A stretch of 64,000 nucleotides of DNA, from contig NZ_CP140155.1 of the NCBI RefSeq assembly GCF_034479375.1, forward strand, positions 682,001 through 746,000, written 5' to 3'. Position numbers and translations under genes: made by a program. Shown here piece after piece: positions 56,016-64,000 of this stretch. Each line of letters starts with the position of its first letter. The first letter of the stretch is position 1. The notes under the pieces are model-generated. The model was given only the letters and a program-made list of their open reading frames with translations, ran no database searches and was not told where the DNA came from. This stretch comes from Rhodopseudomonas palustris (GTDB lineage Bacteria > Pseudomonadota > Alphaproteobacteria > Rhizobiales > Xanthobacteraceae).

Positions 56016-56537
56016 ATGAGTCTGGATCAGAGAAGCTTTCGTTCGGCGTTGTCGCAGTTCGCGACGGGCGTGGCGGTCATCACCGCCCGCGGCGAAGCGA
56101 ACGCCTTAATCGGGATGACGATGAGTTCGTTCAACTCGGTCTCGCTCGATCCGCCGCTGATTCTGTTCAGCGTCGACCGCCGCGCGCTGAGCCTGGCGGC
56201 GATGCAGGCCGCCGACGGCTACGCGGTCAACATCCTGAGCCGCGGGCAGGAGGCGCTGTCCAATCAGTTCGCCAAGGCGTCCAGCGACAAATGGAGCAAC
56301 GTCTCGCATTCGATAGGACACGCCGAGGCGCCGCTGCTGGCGGGGGCGCTCGCGCACTTCGAATGCGCGCCCTATGCGCAATACGACGGCGGGGATCACG
56401 TCATCTTCGTCGGCCGGGTGGTGCGCTTCGGCGTTCGCGAAGACGAGGAGCCGTTGGTGTTCTTCCGCGGCAAATATCAGTGCCTCGGTCGGCAGGGAGG
56501 CAGCGAGCCGATGTGGCCGCTGCCGATTCACTACTGA
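56016..56537 (+). CDS. flavin reductase component (HpaC-like)
   Basis: A 173-residue NAD(P)H:flavin oxidoreductase of the HpaC/StyB type: N-terminal RSALSQFATGVAVITARG, FNSVSLDPPLILFSVDR for flavin binding and GGDHVIFVGRVV with the GDH motif for NAD(P)H. It supplies reduced FAD to the two-component monooxygenase encoded 34 bp downstream. It is the first gene of the operon. Confidence 0.92.
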   Translation: MSLDQRSFRSALSQFATGVAVITARGEANALIGMTMSSFNSVSLDPPLILFSVDRRALSLAAMQAADGYAVNILSRGQEALSNQFAKASSDKWSNVSHSIGHAEAPLLAGALAHFECAPYAQYDGGDHVIFVGRVVRFGVREDEEPLVFFRGKYQCLGRQGGSEPMWPLPIHY

Positions 56538-56571
56538 TCGACGACGGGCAAAGCAAAGGAAACGACGGACG

Positions 56572-58044
56572 ATGAAGACAGGAAATCAGCATATCGCAGG
56601 GCTCCGCGACGGGCGCGCCGTGTTCATCGACGGTCGCAAGGTGGATGACACCACGCGGCATCCGGCGTTCCAGCGGTCGATCCGCTCGGTCGCAAAGCTG
56701 TTCGATTTCGCGACGGACGAAGGCAACCGCGATCTGATGACCTTCGCGACGCCGACCGGCGAGCGGGCGAACCGGATCTGGCAGTTGCCGGAGAGCTTCG
56801 AGGAACTGCGGGACCGGCGCCGCGCGTTGGAGGCCTGGGGCGGCTTGCATGCCGGCTTCCTCGGACGGGCTCCCGATCACGTCGCTTCCTGCATCGCCGG
56901 GATGTACATGGGGCTCGATCAGTTCGAGGCCTACGACGAGGCGCGCGCCAAGGCGCTGGCGGACTACTACGCCTACGCCCGCGACCGGGACCTCTATCTG
57001 ACCTACGTCATCATCAATCCGCAGGCGGACCGGTCGAAGAGCGCCAGCCAGCAGAAGGACGCTTTCCTGACCACGGGCGTGGTCGATCAGGACGCGGAAG
57101 GCATCACGGTGCGCGGCGCCAAGATGCTGGCCACCGGCGGCATCATGGCCGACGAGGTGTTCGTCACCTGCATTCAGCCGCTGCAGCCGGGCGACGAAGC
57201 CTACGCGCTGTCCTTCGCGATTCCGATGAACACCAAGGGCCTGTCGATCCTCTCGCGCAAATCCTACGAAGCGTCGTCGCCGTCAGTGTTCGACAATCCG
57301 CTGTCCAGCCGGTTCGACGAGAACGACGCCGTGCTGCACTTCGAAGACGTCAAGGTGCCGTGGGATCGCATCTTCGTCTTCAAGAACATCGAGATGTGCC
57401 AGAAGCAGTTCCATGCGACTCCGGCGCACGTCTATCAGAACTATCAGGCGATGGTGCGGCTGTCGGTCAAGGTTCGCTTTCTGATCGGCCTGGCGCGCCG
57501 GACCGCCGAAATCAACGGCGTGCTCGGCTTCCCGCAGGTTCGCGAAACGTTGGGGCAGCTCGCCGCGGAAGGCGGCATGATCGACGCGTTCGTCGCCGCG
57601 ATGGAGGCAAAGGGCGTTCACTACGGGCGCTACTTCGTGCCGGACCGGCACACGTTGTACGCCGCGCAGACGCTCACCCAGCAGCTCTATCCGAAGATCC
57701 TGAATACGCTGCGCGATCTCGCCGGCGGCGGCATGATCATGTTGCCGTCGTCGATCCAGGACCTCGCCAATCCGGAGATCGCCGCGCTGGTGGAGCGCAC
57801 CCAGCAATCGCCGGCCGCGAGTGCGATCGACAAGGTCAAGTTCTACAAGCTCGCCTGGGACGCCGTCGGTTCCGAATTCGCGTCGCGTCACCAGCAATAC
57901 GAGATGTTCTACGCCGGCGCGACCTTCGTGACCAAGGGACATTCGTTCCGCTGCTACGACTGGGACGGCGCGGGATCGCTCGTCGACGGAATGCTGTCCG
58001 GCTACCAGCTCGCCGACGAGCTCCAGACCTCTCAAGCCGCCTGA
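56572..58044 (+). CDS. FADH2-dependent monooxygenase, HpaB/4-BUDH family
   Basis: A 490-residue protein of the 4-hydroxyphenylacetate 3-monooxygenase oxygenase type with the acyl-CoA dehydrogenase-like fold. Conserved parts include YLTYVIINPQADRSKSA, GVVDQDAEGITVRGAKMLATGG, VPWDRIFVFKN and a C-terminal GAGSLVDGMLSGYQ. The pairing with an HpaC-like reductase makes a two-component hydroxylase. The downstream genes are not the hpa meta-cleavage genes, so the aromatic or heteroaromatic substrate is probably different from 4-hydroxyphenylacetate. Starts at ATG 56572. Confidence 0.9.
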   Translation: MKTGNQHIAGLRDGRAVFIDGRKVDDTTRHPAFQRSIRSVAKLFDFATDEGNRDLMTFATPTGERANRIWQLPESFEELRDRRRALEAWGGLHAGFLGRAPDHVASCIAGMYMGLDQFEAYDEARAKALADYYAYARDRDLYLTYVIINPQADRSKSASQQKDAFLTTGVVDQDAEGITVRGAKMLATGGIMADEVFVTCIQPLQPGDEAYALSFAIPMNTKGLSILSRKSYEASSPSVFDNPLSSRFDENDAVLHFEDVKVPWDRIFVFKNIEMCQKQFHATPAHVYQNYQAMVRLSVKVRFLIGLARRTAEINGVLGFPQVRETLGQLAAEGGMIDAFVAAMEAKGVHYGRYFVPDRHTLYAAQTLTQQLYPKILNTLRDLAGGGMIMLPSSIQDLANPEIAALVERTQQSPAASAIDKVKFYKLAWDAVGSEFASRHQQYEMFYAGATFVTKGHSFRCYDWDGAGSLVDGMLSGYQLADELQTSQAA

Positions 58045-58059
58045 TCCAGGGAGAACAAC

Positions 58060-58440
58060 ATGGCTGTCAACAAGATCCACGACGAATTCCGGGCGGTCGA
58101 CATGACGACCGGGTGGGAAGTGCCGGCGGGCTATCCCAAGGGCATTCAGCAGAAGATTCTGTCCGGCGGCCTCGACGAAGAGAACCGCCGCGGCTCGCGC
58201 AGCCGGCTCCTTCGCTTCGAGCCCGGCGAGTTCACCACCAAGCCGTTCGTCCACGAGTATTGGGAAGAAGTGTTTCTGGTTTCCGGCGACCTGACGGTCG
58301 GCAATGACGAGAACGGAAACGGCGGCGAGAGCTTCAAGCCGTTCACCTATGCCTGCCGTCCGCCGGGGGCGTTCCACGGACCGTTCAAGTCGGAGCAGGG
58401 CTGCGTGCTGTTCGAACTCCATTACTTCGATCCGGTTTGA
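58060..58440 (+). CDS. cupin-domain protein
   Basis: A 126-residue single-cupin protein with LLRFEPGEFTTKPFVHEYWEEVFLVSGDLTVG (metal-ligand motif 1 with one His and two Glu) and CRPPGAFHGPFKSEQGCVLFEL (motif 2). It could be a dioxygenase, isomerase or sensor of the ring-oxidised product. It lies 15 bp after the monooxygenase gene, so it is in the same operon. Function is not known. Confidence 0.85.
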   Translation: MAVNKIHDEFRAVDMTTGWEVPAGYPKGIQQKILSGGLDEENRRGSRSRLLRFEPGEFTTKPFVHEYWEEVFLVSGDLTVGNDENGNGGESFKPFTYACRPPGAFHGPFKSEQGCVLFELHYFDPV

Positions 58441-58579
58441 TGCCCGCCGCGATGCCGACAGTCATCACGACCATTCGCCTTGCGGACGGGCGCGCTGCCG
58501 TTCGCTCCTCCGCGGAATCTCGCCGCCACTTGGCGCTCGGCGGAGAGCTGCGGCGCGTCGTCCGCCGGAGGCGTGTGGC

Positions 58580-59452
58580 ATGATCGCCCAGCAGCTCATC
58601 AACGGCGTGATGCTCGGCTCGATCTACGTGCTGGTGGGCGTGTCGTTCACGCTGGCGATCGGTATCCTCAACTTCCTCAATTTCTCCATTCCCGGCCTGT
58701 TCATGGTGGGGGGAATGGTGACCTGGGTGATGCTCACCGGCGGGTGGCACTGGGCGTTCGCGATCGGCGCCGCGCTCGCGGCGGCGGCGCTGGTCTCGCT
58801 GGCGGTCGAGCAATTGTCTTATCGCCGGACCCGGGGCGCCGACCCGGAAGTGCCGCTGGTGTCGTCGCTCGGTTTCCTCGTGCTGCTCGAGAATCTGGCG
58901 CTGCTCGGCGTCGGCTCGGACCAGCAGGCGTTTCCGTCGTTGCTGGGTGATTTCAATTTCCGCATCGGCGGCCTCGTCATCGGCGCCGCGCAAGCCATCA
59001 GCCTGGTCGTGACGTTCCTGCTCGTGATCGGCCTGTCAATCGTGCTGGGCCGGACCAATCTCGGGCGGCAGATCAGGGCGATCGCCGAGAGCCGAAGCAC
59101 CGCCGTCCTTCTCGGCGTCGACGTCGGGCGGCTGGTGCCGAAGATCTTCGTGCTGACCGCCATGTTCACCGCGCTCGGCGGCGTGATGTTCGCGCTCAGC
59201 TATCTCCAGGTCTCGCCGTTCATGGGGGAGGGCGTCGGCTTCAAGGGCGTCGCCGCGATGATCATCGGCGGCATGGGAAGCGTCTGGGGCGCGGTGATCG
59301 GCGGCCTGATCATCGGCGTGATCGAAGTCGGATCGATCTGGGCGTTCGGCGCCGACACCGTCAACATCGCGGTGTACGGCTCTCTGCTCGCCCTTCTGAT
59401 CTTGCGGCCCCACGGTCTGTTCGGCCGGCCGGCGATCCGGGAGAAGCTCTGA
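58580..59452 (+). CDS. livH: branched-chain-type ABC transporter permease LivH-like
   Basis: A 290-residue inner-membrane permease with about eight helices. The N-terminus LINGVMLGSIYVLVGVSFTLAIGILNFLNFS and the loop ALGGVMFALSYLQVSPFMGEGVGFKGVAAMIIGGMGSVWGAVIGG are LivH signatures. The start at ATG 58580 is 139 bp after the cupin gene; no separate promoter was seen in the gap. It belongs to a full LIV-type transporter, here probably for an aromatic acid. Confidence 0.92.
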   Translation: MIAQQLINGVMLGSIYVLVGVSFTLAIGILNFLNFSIPGLFMVGGMVTWVMLTGGWHWAFAIGAALAAAALVSLAVEQLSYRRTRGADPEVPLVSSLGFLVLLENLALLGVGSDQQAFPSLLGDFNFRIGGLVIGAAQAISLVVTFLLVIGLSIVLGRTNLGRQIRAIAESRSTAVLLGVDVGRLVPKIFVLTAMFTALGGVMFALSYLQVSPFMGEGVGFKGVAAMIIGGMGSVWGAVIGGLIIGVIEVGSIWAFGADTVNIAVYGSLLALLILRPHGLFGRPAIREKL

Positions 59453-59453
59453 G

Positions 59454-60314
59454 ATGAGCGGCTACCAGACCGGCGTTCTGATCATCCTCTGCTTCAACAT
59501 CATGGCGGCCTATGCGGTGTATCTGCCGCTGGTCGCCGGGCAGCTCAATCTCGGCATCGCCGGCTTCATGGCGATCGGTGCCTATACGGCGGCGTATCTC
59601 ACCACCGAGACGGGCTGGCCGCTGGCAGCCGCGCTTCCGATGGGCGGCGCTGCGGCGGGCGCGATCGCGCTGGTCGTGGCCATTCCGATCCTGCGCACCC
59701 ACGGTATCTATCTGGCGCTCGCCACCTTTGCGCTCGGCCAGGTGATTTCGGCCGTGTTCCTGAATCTCGAAGTCGTCGGTGCCGCGGCCGGCTATCAGGT
59801 CCCGCTCTACGCGCCGCCGATCGCGGTCTATGCGATGACGGCCGCCGTGGTGTTGTTCGTGGTCGCGCTGTCGCAGACCCGCTTCACGCTCTATCTGACC
59901 GCGATCAAGAACGATCGCCTGGTCGCCGATCTGCTGGGGCTGAGGGTTCGCGCCCTGCAGGTCGCCGCCTTCACGATCGGCGCGGTGATCGCCGGCATCG
60001 GCGGTGGTCTCTACGCCCATCACTTCAGCTTCATCGAGGCGCAGCATTTCAGCGTCAGCCTGAGCATCTACACCGTGTTGTACGTGTTGCTGGGCGGCAC
60101 GCAGACGGTCTGGGGTCCGCTGGTCGGGGCGATCTTCTTCAGTCTGGCCCCGGAACTGCTGCGAGCCGGAGAATCCTGGCGCTACGTTCTGTTCGCGGCC
60201 CTGATCGTCGCCTTCATGGCGGTTCGTCCGCAGGGGCTCGTCACCCCGACGGGAATCCGCGCTCTGTTCCGCGCCGTCGGACGGCGTGCTGCGACGTCGC
60301 GGGTGCGGTCATGA
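59454..60314 (+). CDS. livM: branched-chain-type ABC transporter permease LivM-like
   Basis: A 286-residue second permease. YAVYLPLVAGQLNLGIAGFMAIGAYTAAYLTT near the N-terminus and FTIGAVIAGIGGGLYAHHFSFIEAQHFSVSLSIYTVLYVLLGGTQTVWGPLVGA are LivM hallmarks. It begins one base after the livH stop and overlaps livG by 4 bp (ATGA). Confidence 0.92.
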   Translation: MSGYQTGVLIILCFNIMAAYAVYLPLVAGQLNLGIAGFMAIGAYTAAYLTTETGWPLAAALPMGGAAAGAIALVVAIPILRTHGIYLALATFALGQVISAVFLNLEVVGAAAGYQVPLYAPPIAVYAMTAAVVLFVVALSQTRFTLYLTAIKNDRLVADLLGLRVRALQVAAFTIGAVIAGIGGGLYAHHFSFIEAQHFSVSLSIYTVLYVLLGGTQTVWGPLVGAIFFSLAPELLRAGESWRYVLFAALIVAFMAVRPQGLVTPTGIRALFRAVGRRAATSRVRS

Positions 60315-61081
60315 GCGCGGCCGCCCCGCTTCTCGCGCTCGACGGCGTCGGCAAGTCGTTCGGCGGCGTTCGTGTCATTCGCGATCTCGGCTTCGCCGTC
60401 GCGCGCGGCCAGACCGTCGGACTGATCGGGCCCAACGGCGCCGGCAAGACCACCGCCTTCAACATCGTCAGCGGCGTGTTCCGTCCCGATGCCGGCAAAG
60501 TCACCTTCGACGGGCGTGATATCACGTCCGTTCCATCACGCCGCCGGATCGCGCTGGGAATCGCGCGCAGCTTCCAGAACGTCCGGTTGATGCAGCATCT
60601 CACGGTCTGGGAAAACCTGCTGGTCGGGCAGCACGTCCGCACTTCCGGACTGGTCGATCTGCTGACGCCGTTTCGGCCGTTTCGCAATCACCGCTGGCGG
60701 CAGGAGGCGGTCGCTGCGCTCGCCGAGATGGGGCTGGACGGCTATGCGGACGCGATGGTCGGCGAACTTCCCTACGGCATTCGCAAGCGGATCGATCTGG
60801 TGCGGGCGACGCTCGCCGGGGCCTCGCTGCTGATGCTCGACGAGCCGGCCGCGGGCCTCAATCCCGTCGAGACGCAGGGCCTGACCTCGCATCTCGAACT
60901 GCTCAAGGCGCGCGGCGTGACGCTGCTGATCGTCGAGCACGACATGCACTTCGTCGACAAGATCTGCGACCACGTCGTCGTGCTCAATTTCGGCGAGAAG
61001 ATCGCGGAGGGGCCGCTTTCGCTGGTTCAGCGCGATGCGGTGGTCCGCGCGGCCTATCTCGGATCGGAGGCGGCGGCATGA
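60311..61081 (+). CDS. livG: branched-chain-type ABC transporter ATPase LivG-like
   Basis: A 256-residue ATPase: Walker A GPNGAGKTT, RSFQNVRLMQHLTVWENLLVGQH, a degenerate signature (LPYGIRKRIDLVRA) as usual for LivG, Walker B LLMLDEPAAGLNP and switch VEHDMHFV. It overlaps both livM and livF by 4 bp, indicating coupled translation. Confidence 0.92.
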   Translation: MSAAAPLLALDGVGKSFGGVRVIRDLGFAVARGQTVGLIGPNGAGKTTAFNIVSGVFRPDAGKVTFDGRDITSVPSRRRIALGIARSFQNVRLMQHLTVWENLLVGQHVRTSGLVDLLTPFRPFRNHRWRQEAVAALAEMGLDGYADAMVGELPYGIRKRIDLVRATLAGASLLMLDEPAAGLNPVETQGLTSHLELLKARGVTLLIVEHDMHFVDKICDHVVVLNFGEKIAEGPLSLVQRDAVVRAAYLGSEAAA

Positions 61082-61839
61082 CGGCCATCCTCTCGGTTTC
61101 GGATTTGACCGTGGCCTACGGCGGGGTGACCGCCATCGACGGCGTATCGCTGTCCGTCGACGACGGCGAGATCGTCACGGTGCTCGGAGCGAACGGCGCC
61201 GGCAAGACCACGCTGTTGCTGGCGATCATGGGCGCCGTCCCGGCGAGCCGGGGACGGATCGCATTGCGGGGAACGGATGTGTCGCGCTCCCGCGCGCACC
61301 ACCGCCTGGCGCAGGGACTGGTGCTCGTTCCCGAGGGCCGGCAGGTTCTGGTGTCGCTGACCGTCGAAGAAAATCTCCTGCTCGGCGCGCATCTGCGCCG
61401 CGACCGGCAGGCGGTCCGCAACGAGATCGCCGCGATCTATGAACGCTTTCCGAATTTGGGCCAGCGCCGGCACACGGCCGCCGCCACGCTGTCGGGCGGC
61501 GAGCAGCAGATGGTGGCGATCGGCCGGGCGATGGTCGCGCGGCCGCAGGTGCTGATGCTCGACGAACCCTCCCTCGGGCTGTCGCCGCTGTTCGTCTCGA
61601 AGGTGTTCGATCTGATCGAGGAGATGAATCGCAGCGGCCTGACGATCGTGCTGGTCGAGCAGAACACCGGCAAGGCGCTGTCGGTTGCGCACAGTGCGAC
61701 CGTGCTCGAACTCGGCAAGGTCGCGATCGCCGGCCCGTCGGAGGCGCTGCGGAACGATCACAGGTTGCTGGAAGCCTATCTCGGCGGAGCCGCGGACATT
61801 GCGGACGAGCCTTCGTCGATGCGAGCGAACTCTCAATGA
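61078..61839 (+). CDS. livF: branched-chain-type ABC transporter ATPase LivF-like
   Basis: A 253-residue ATPase: Walker A GANGAGKTT, LVPEGRQVLVSLTVEENLLLGA, signature LSGGEQQMVAIGRAM, Walker B LLMLDEPSLGLSP-type (LMLDEPSLGLSPLF) and VEQNTGKAL. Partner of LivG in the same transporter. The binding-protein gene follows after 19 bp. Confidence 0.92.
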   Translation: MTAILSVSDLTVAYGGVTAIDGVSLSVDDGEIVTVLGANGAGKTTLLLAIMGAVPASRGRIALRGTDVSRSRAHHRLAQGLVLVPEGRQVLVSLTVEENLLLGAHLRRDRQAVRNEIAAIYERFPNLGQRRHTAAATLSGGEQQMVAIGRAMVARPQVLMLDEPSLGLSPLFVSKVFDLIEEMNRSGLTIVLVEQNTGKALSVAHSATVLELGKVAIAGPSEALRNDHRLLEAYLGGAADIADEPSSMRANSQ

Positions 61840-61858
61840 AGCAAAAGGAGCAGGGGTG

Positions 61859-63037
61859 ATGAAAGCAAACGGCGTCTTGGCGGCGGGTGTCGCACTGGGA
61901 CTGACATTGGTTTCGACGGGAGCGACACGAGCGGCGGATCTCATCCTCGGCTTTTCAATGGCGAAGACGGGACCCTATGTCAGTCTCGCGAACACCAACG
62001 AGGTCGCCGTCGATCTCGCGGTCGACGAGATCAACGCCAAGGGGGGCATCGGCGGCCGCAAGCTCAAGCTGGTGAAGTTCGACACCGGCGGCGATCCGAA
62101 GCAGGCGGCGCTCGCGGTGCGCCAGTTCGCCGAGGACAACAAGGCGCTGGCGGTGATCGGACCGTTCAGCTCCGGCGAAGTGCGTGTGGCGTTCCCGGCC
62201 GGCGAGCGTCTCGGCATCGTGCAGATGTCGATGTCGTCGTCGGCGCCCGGGCTGACGAAAGGCTTCAGCTACGCCTTCCGCAACACCCGTGACGAAAAGA
62301 CGGTGATCGACGAGGTGCTGGCGGCGCTGCGCGACAAGAAGCTGCCGATGGGCACGGCCGCCACGGCCTTCGCGACCGACGACACGGTGTCCAAAGCGAT
62401 CGGCACGGCGGTGCTGCCCGTCTTGTTGAAGAAATACGGCATCGACAACAAGGGGGCGGTGGACTTCCAGTACAATGCGTTCGATCTGTCGCCGCAGGTT
62501 TCGCAACTGGCACAGATGAAGCCGGACATCATCGGTCTTGGCGCTCCGCCGGAAGCGGCGATCAACCTCGCCAAGGAGCTGAAGCGCCAGGGCGTCAGCG
62601 CGCGACTGATCGGCGGCACCACGGTCGCCGATCCGGATCTGCCGCGCCGGATGGCGGGAGCCGGAAATTCGATGACCATCGGCACCACGTTCTTCGCCGA
62701 TCTCAACGACCGGACCAGATCCTTCGCCAAGCAGTTCGCGGCCAAGACCTCGGCCGCAGGGATGACCCGGCACGAGCCGAACCAGCAGGATGCATCCGCG
62801 TACGACATCGTCTATCTGTTCGCAGAAGCCATCAAGGTTGCGGCGGTCACCGGCGAGCCGGACAAGGTGGCCGCGGATCGGACCGCGATCCGGGACGCGC
62901 TGGCGAAGCTGAAGGGCTTTCCCGCTCTCGAGGGCGAGATCTCGTTCGGCGATGACCACGACTCCATCAAGCCGATCTACGTGATCGAAGCGCGCGACGC
63001 GCAGTGGAGCCTGCTCGACACCCGCAAGGGCGAATAG
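61859..63037 (+). CDS. periplasmic binding protein of the LIV-type transporter (LivK/Peripla_BP_6)
   Basis: A 392-residue secreted protein. The signal peptide ends at ATRAAD (about 26); mature residues ILGFSMAKTGPYVSLANTNEVAVDLAVDEINAKGGIGGRKLKLVKFDTGGDPKQA fit the family. Binding-pocket residues differ from true Leu-binding proteins, and the operon context points to an aromatic or phenolic acid as ligand. AAAAGGAG precedes ATG 61859. Confidence 0.9.
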   Translation: MKANGVLAAGVALGLTLVSTGATRAADLILGFSMAKTGPYVSLANTNEVAVDLAVDEINAKGGIGGRKLKLVKFDTGGDPKQAALAVRQFAEDNKALAVIGPFSSGEVRVAFPAGERLGIVQMSMSSSAPGLTKGFSYAFRNTRDEKTVIDEVLAALRDKKLPMGTAATAFATDDTVSKAIGTAVLPVLLKKYGIDNKGAVDFQYNAFDLSPQVSQLAQMKPDIIGLGAPPEAAINLAKELKRQGVSARLIGGTTVADPDLPRRMAGAGNSMTIGTTFFADLNDRTRSFAKQFAAKTSAAGMTRHEPNQQDASAYDIVYLFAEAIKVAAVTGEPDKVAADRTAIRDALAKLKGFPALEGEISFGDDHDSIKPIYVIEARDAQWSLLDTRKGE

Positions 63038-63132
63038 CCCGCAGCGTTCGGCAGCGCCCGCGGAGGCAGCCGAGCCCCCGCGGGTCGCCGAATCCGGTCG
63101 GCGTCGTTCCGTCATTCGTCACGAGAGAAACC

Positions 63133-63825
63133 ATGCATTCCGTGCCAATCGACTTCGTCATTCACGATCAGGACCGACAGGTCACGCGATCCCTGCAGTT
63201 CGATGCGTTGATCATCGCGGGCTGGACCGGCCGCGATCCGGTGGCTCGCGACAAGCACATTGCCGAACTCGCGGAGCTCGGAATCGCGCCGCCCGCCTCG
63301 ACGCCGATCTACTACCGTGTGGCGGCGAGCCGGCTGACGACGAGGCCGGCGATCGAAGTCAGCGACGAGCATTCGAGCGGCGAGGTCGAATTCGTGCTGA
63401 TGCGCTTCGATGGACGGATGTATGTCGGCGTCGGCTCCGATCACACCGATCGCAAGGTCGAGACCTACAACATCACCGTCTCGAAGCAGATGTGCGACAA
63501 GCCGATCGCCCCCGAATTGTGGTGCTTCGACGACGTCGCGAACCACTGGGACCAGCTCGTGCTGCGCTCCTACGCGACGATCGCCGACAAGCGGGTGCTC
63601 TATCAGGAGGGCACGCTCGCGGGCATGCTGCCGCCCGCCGATCTGATCGTCCGCGGCTTCGGCGGTTCCGGGCTTCCGGAGCGAGCCGCGATCTTCGGCG
63701 GAACCTTCGCGGCGAAAGGCGGCATCAGGCCGGCTTCGCGCTTCGACTACGAACTCTTCGATCCCGTTCTGGGCCGTCGCATCGCGCACGGCTACGATGT
63801 CGAGACGCTGCCGGTGCTCGGCTGA
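63133..63825 (+). CDS. DUF2848 family protein
   Basis: A 230-residue protein of the DUF2848 type, distantly related to the fumarylacetoacetate hydrolase fold. Features are IAGWTGRDPVARDKHIAELAELGIAPP, PIYYRVAASRLTT, the conserved GSDHTDRKVE and a C-terminal FDPVLGRRIAHGYDV segment. Such proteins are found beside aromatic-acid transport and degradation genes, and hydrolysis of a ring-fission or dioxo product is plausible but unproven. It is the last gene of the operon, before a terminator. Confidence 0.8.
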   Translation: MHSVPIDFVIHDQDRQVTRSLQFDALIIAGWTGRDPVARDKHIAELAELGIAPPASTPIYYRVAASRLTTRPAIEVSDEHSSGEVEFVLMRFDGRMYVGVGSDHTDRKVETYNITVSKQMCDKPIAPELWCFDDVANHWDQLVLRSYATIADKRVLYQEGTLAGMLPPADLIVRGFGGSGLPERAAIFGGTFAAKGGIRPASRFDYELFDPVLGRRIAHGYDVETLPVLG

Positions 63826-63878
63826 TCGGCGAGCGTCGTCGCGGTTCGAGTTGATAGCAATTCTCCGACAGGCTGAAG

Positions 63879-63905
63879 CGCCCGGTGCTCGTCACCGGGC
63901 GTTTT
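63879..63905 (+). terminator. rho-independent terminator of the monooxygenase-transporter operon
   Basis: A 9-bp stem (CGCCCGGTG/CACCGGGCG) with CTCGT loop and TTTT, 54 bp after the DUF2848 stop. The remaining 95 bp of the window show no gene. Confidence 0.9.
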
Positions 63906-64000
63906 CGATTCTTGCTGCCGCAAGGACTGTCTTCTGTCGTTTCAGGGCTGCGTTCGGTTACGGGCGGTGCGAATGCAACACAATCGCGCAACTCTCTTGA

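Overview
The window is high-GC DNA with the gene content and style of a Rhodopseudomonas palustris-like alphaproteobacterium (Bradyrhizobium relatives). This assignment is inferred from gene content, not from a search. Supporting signs are the acpXL/lpxXL very-long-chain lipid A cluster, many high-affinity transporters (polyamine, branched-chain amino acid, TRAP, NitT/TauT, osmolyte), short-form Psd/PssA, vitamin B12 genes under cobalamin riboswitches, and several families of GC-rich intergenic palindromes.

Layout. 1-11 kb: tail of an Atm1-type ABC exporter, phospholipid genes psd-pssA, an RraA-like protein, stator genes motA-motB, a rhodanese, a PLP aminotransferase, a polyamine-binding protein and a reverse-strand radical SAM gene, which is flanked on its far side by a decayed second copy of the polyamine-binding gene. 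11-20.7 kb (all reverse): a diguanylate cyclase, the six-gene operon acpXL-fabZ-fabF-like-fabF-adh-lpxXL that builds and attaches the very-long-chain acyl group of lipid A, a small membrane protein, an AhpD-type protein and a HerA-type ATPase. 20.7-21.8 kb: a gene-free 1.1 kb stretch with a strong reverse-strand promoter reading into GC-rich, highly structured sequence (candidate new ncRNA), plus palindromic repeats. 21.8-32.8 kb: serB and miaA (divergent, start codons interlocked), then ilvI behind a leader-peptide attenuator, ilvH, a host-attachment/eRF1-like stress protein, a DMT exporter, ilvC, a FadR-type regulator with its operator, a branched-chain-type binding protein and an SDR dehydrogenase.

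32.9-46.3 kb: an OpuB-type osmolyte transporter (ATPase plus permease fused to binding domain), a divergent NitT/TauT transporter ending in a Nudix hydrolase, bioB, leuA with a leucine-rich upstream ORF, a dctPQM TRAP transporter whose dctM has a 3' frameshift, a Spy-like periplasmic protein and tRNA-Lys. 46.9-54.8 kb: a Mn-catalase/DUF892 fusion with an EcfG-like promoter, then cobalamin genes (cobQ, a small tyrosine-phosphatase-like gene, cobS, cobT, a Cys-rich small protein, a BtuF-like protein) with two nearly identical divergent cobalamin riboswitches. 55.3-63.9 kb: a MarR regulator and an eight-gene operon coding for a flavin reductase, an HpaB-type monooxygenase, a cupin, a complete LIV-type ABC transporter and a DUF2848 protein. 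It ends in a clear terminator and looks like an uptake-and-oxidation unit for an unidentified, probably phenolic, compound.

Two themes stand out. Branched-chain amino acid synthesis (ilvI, ilvH, ilvC, leuA) is spread over 18 kb with leader-peptide control visible at ilvI and suspected at leuA. Two unlinked stress-type genes share the same GGAAC-N16-GGTT promoter.
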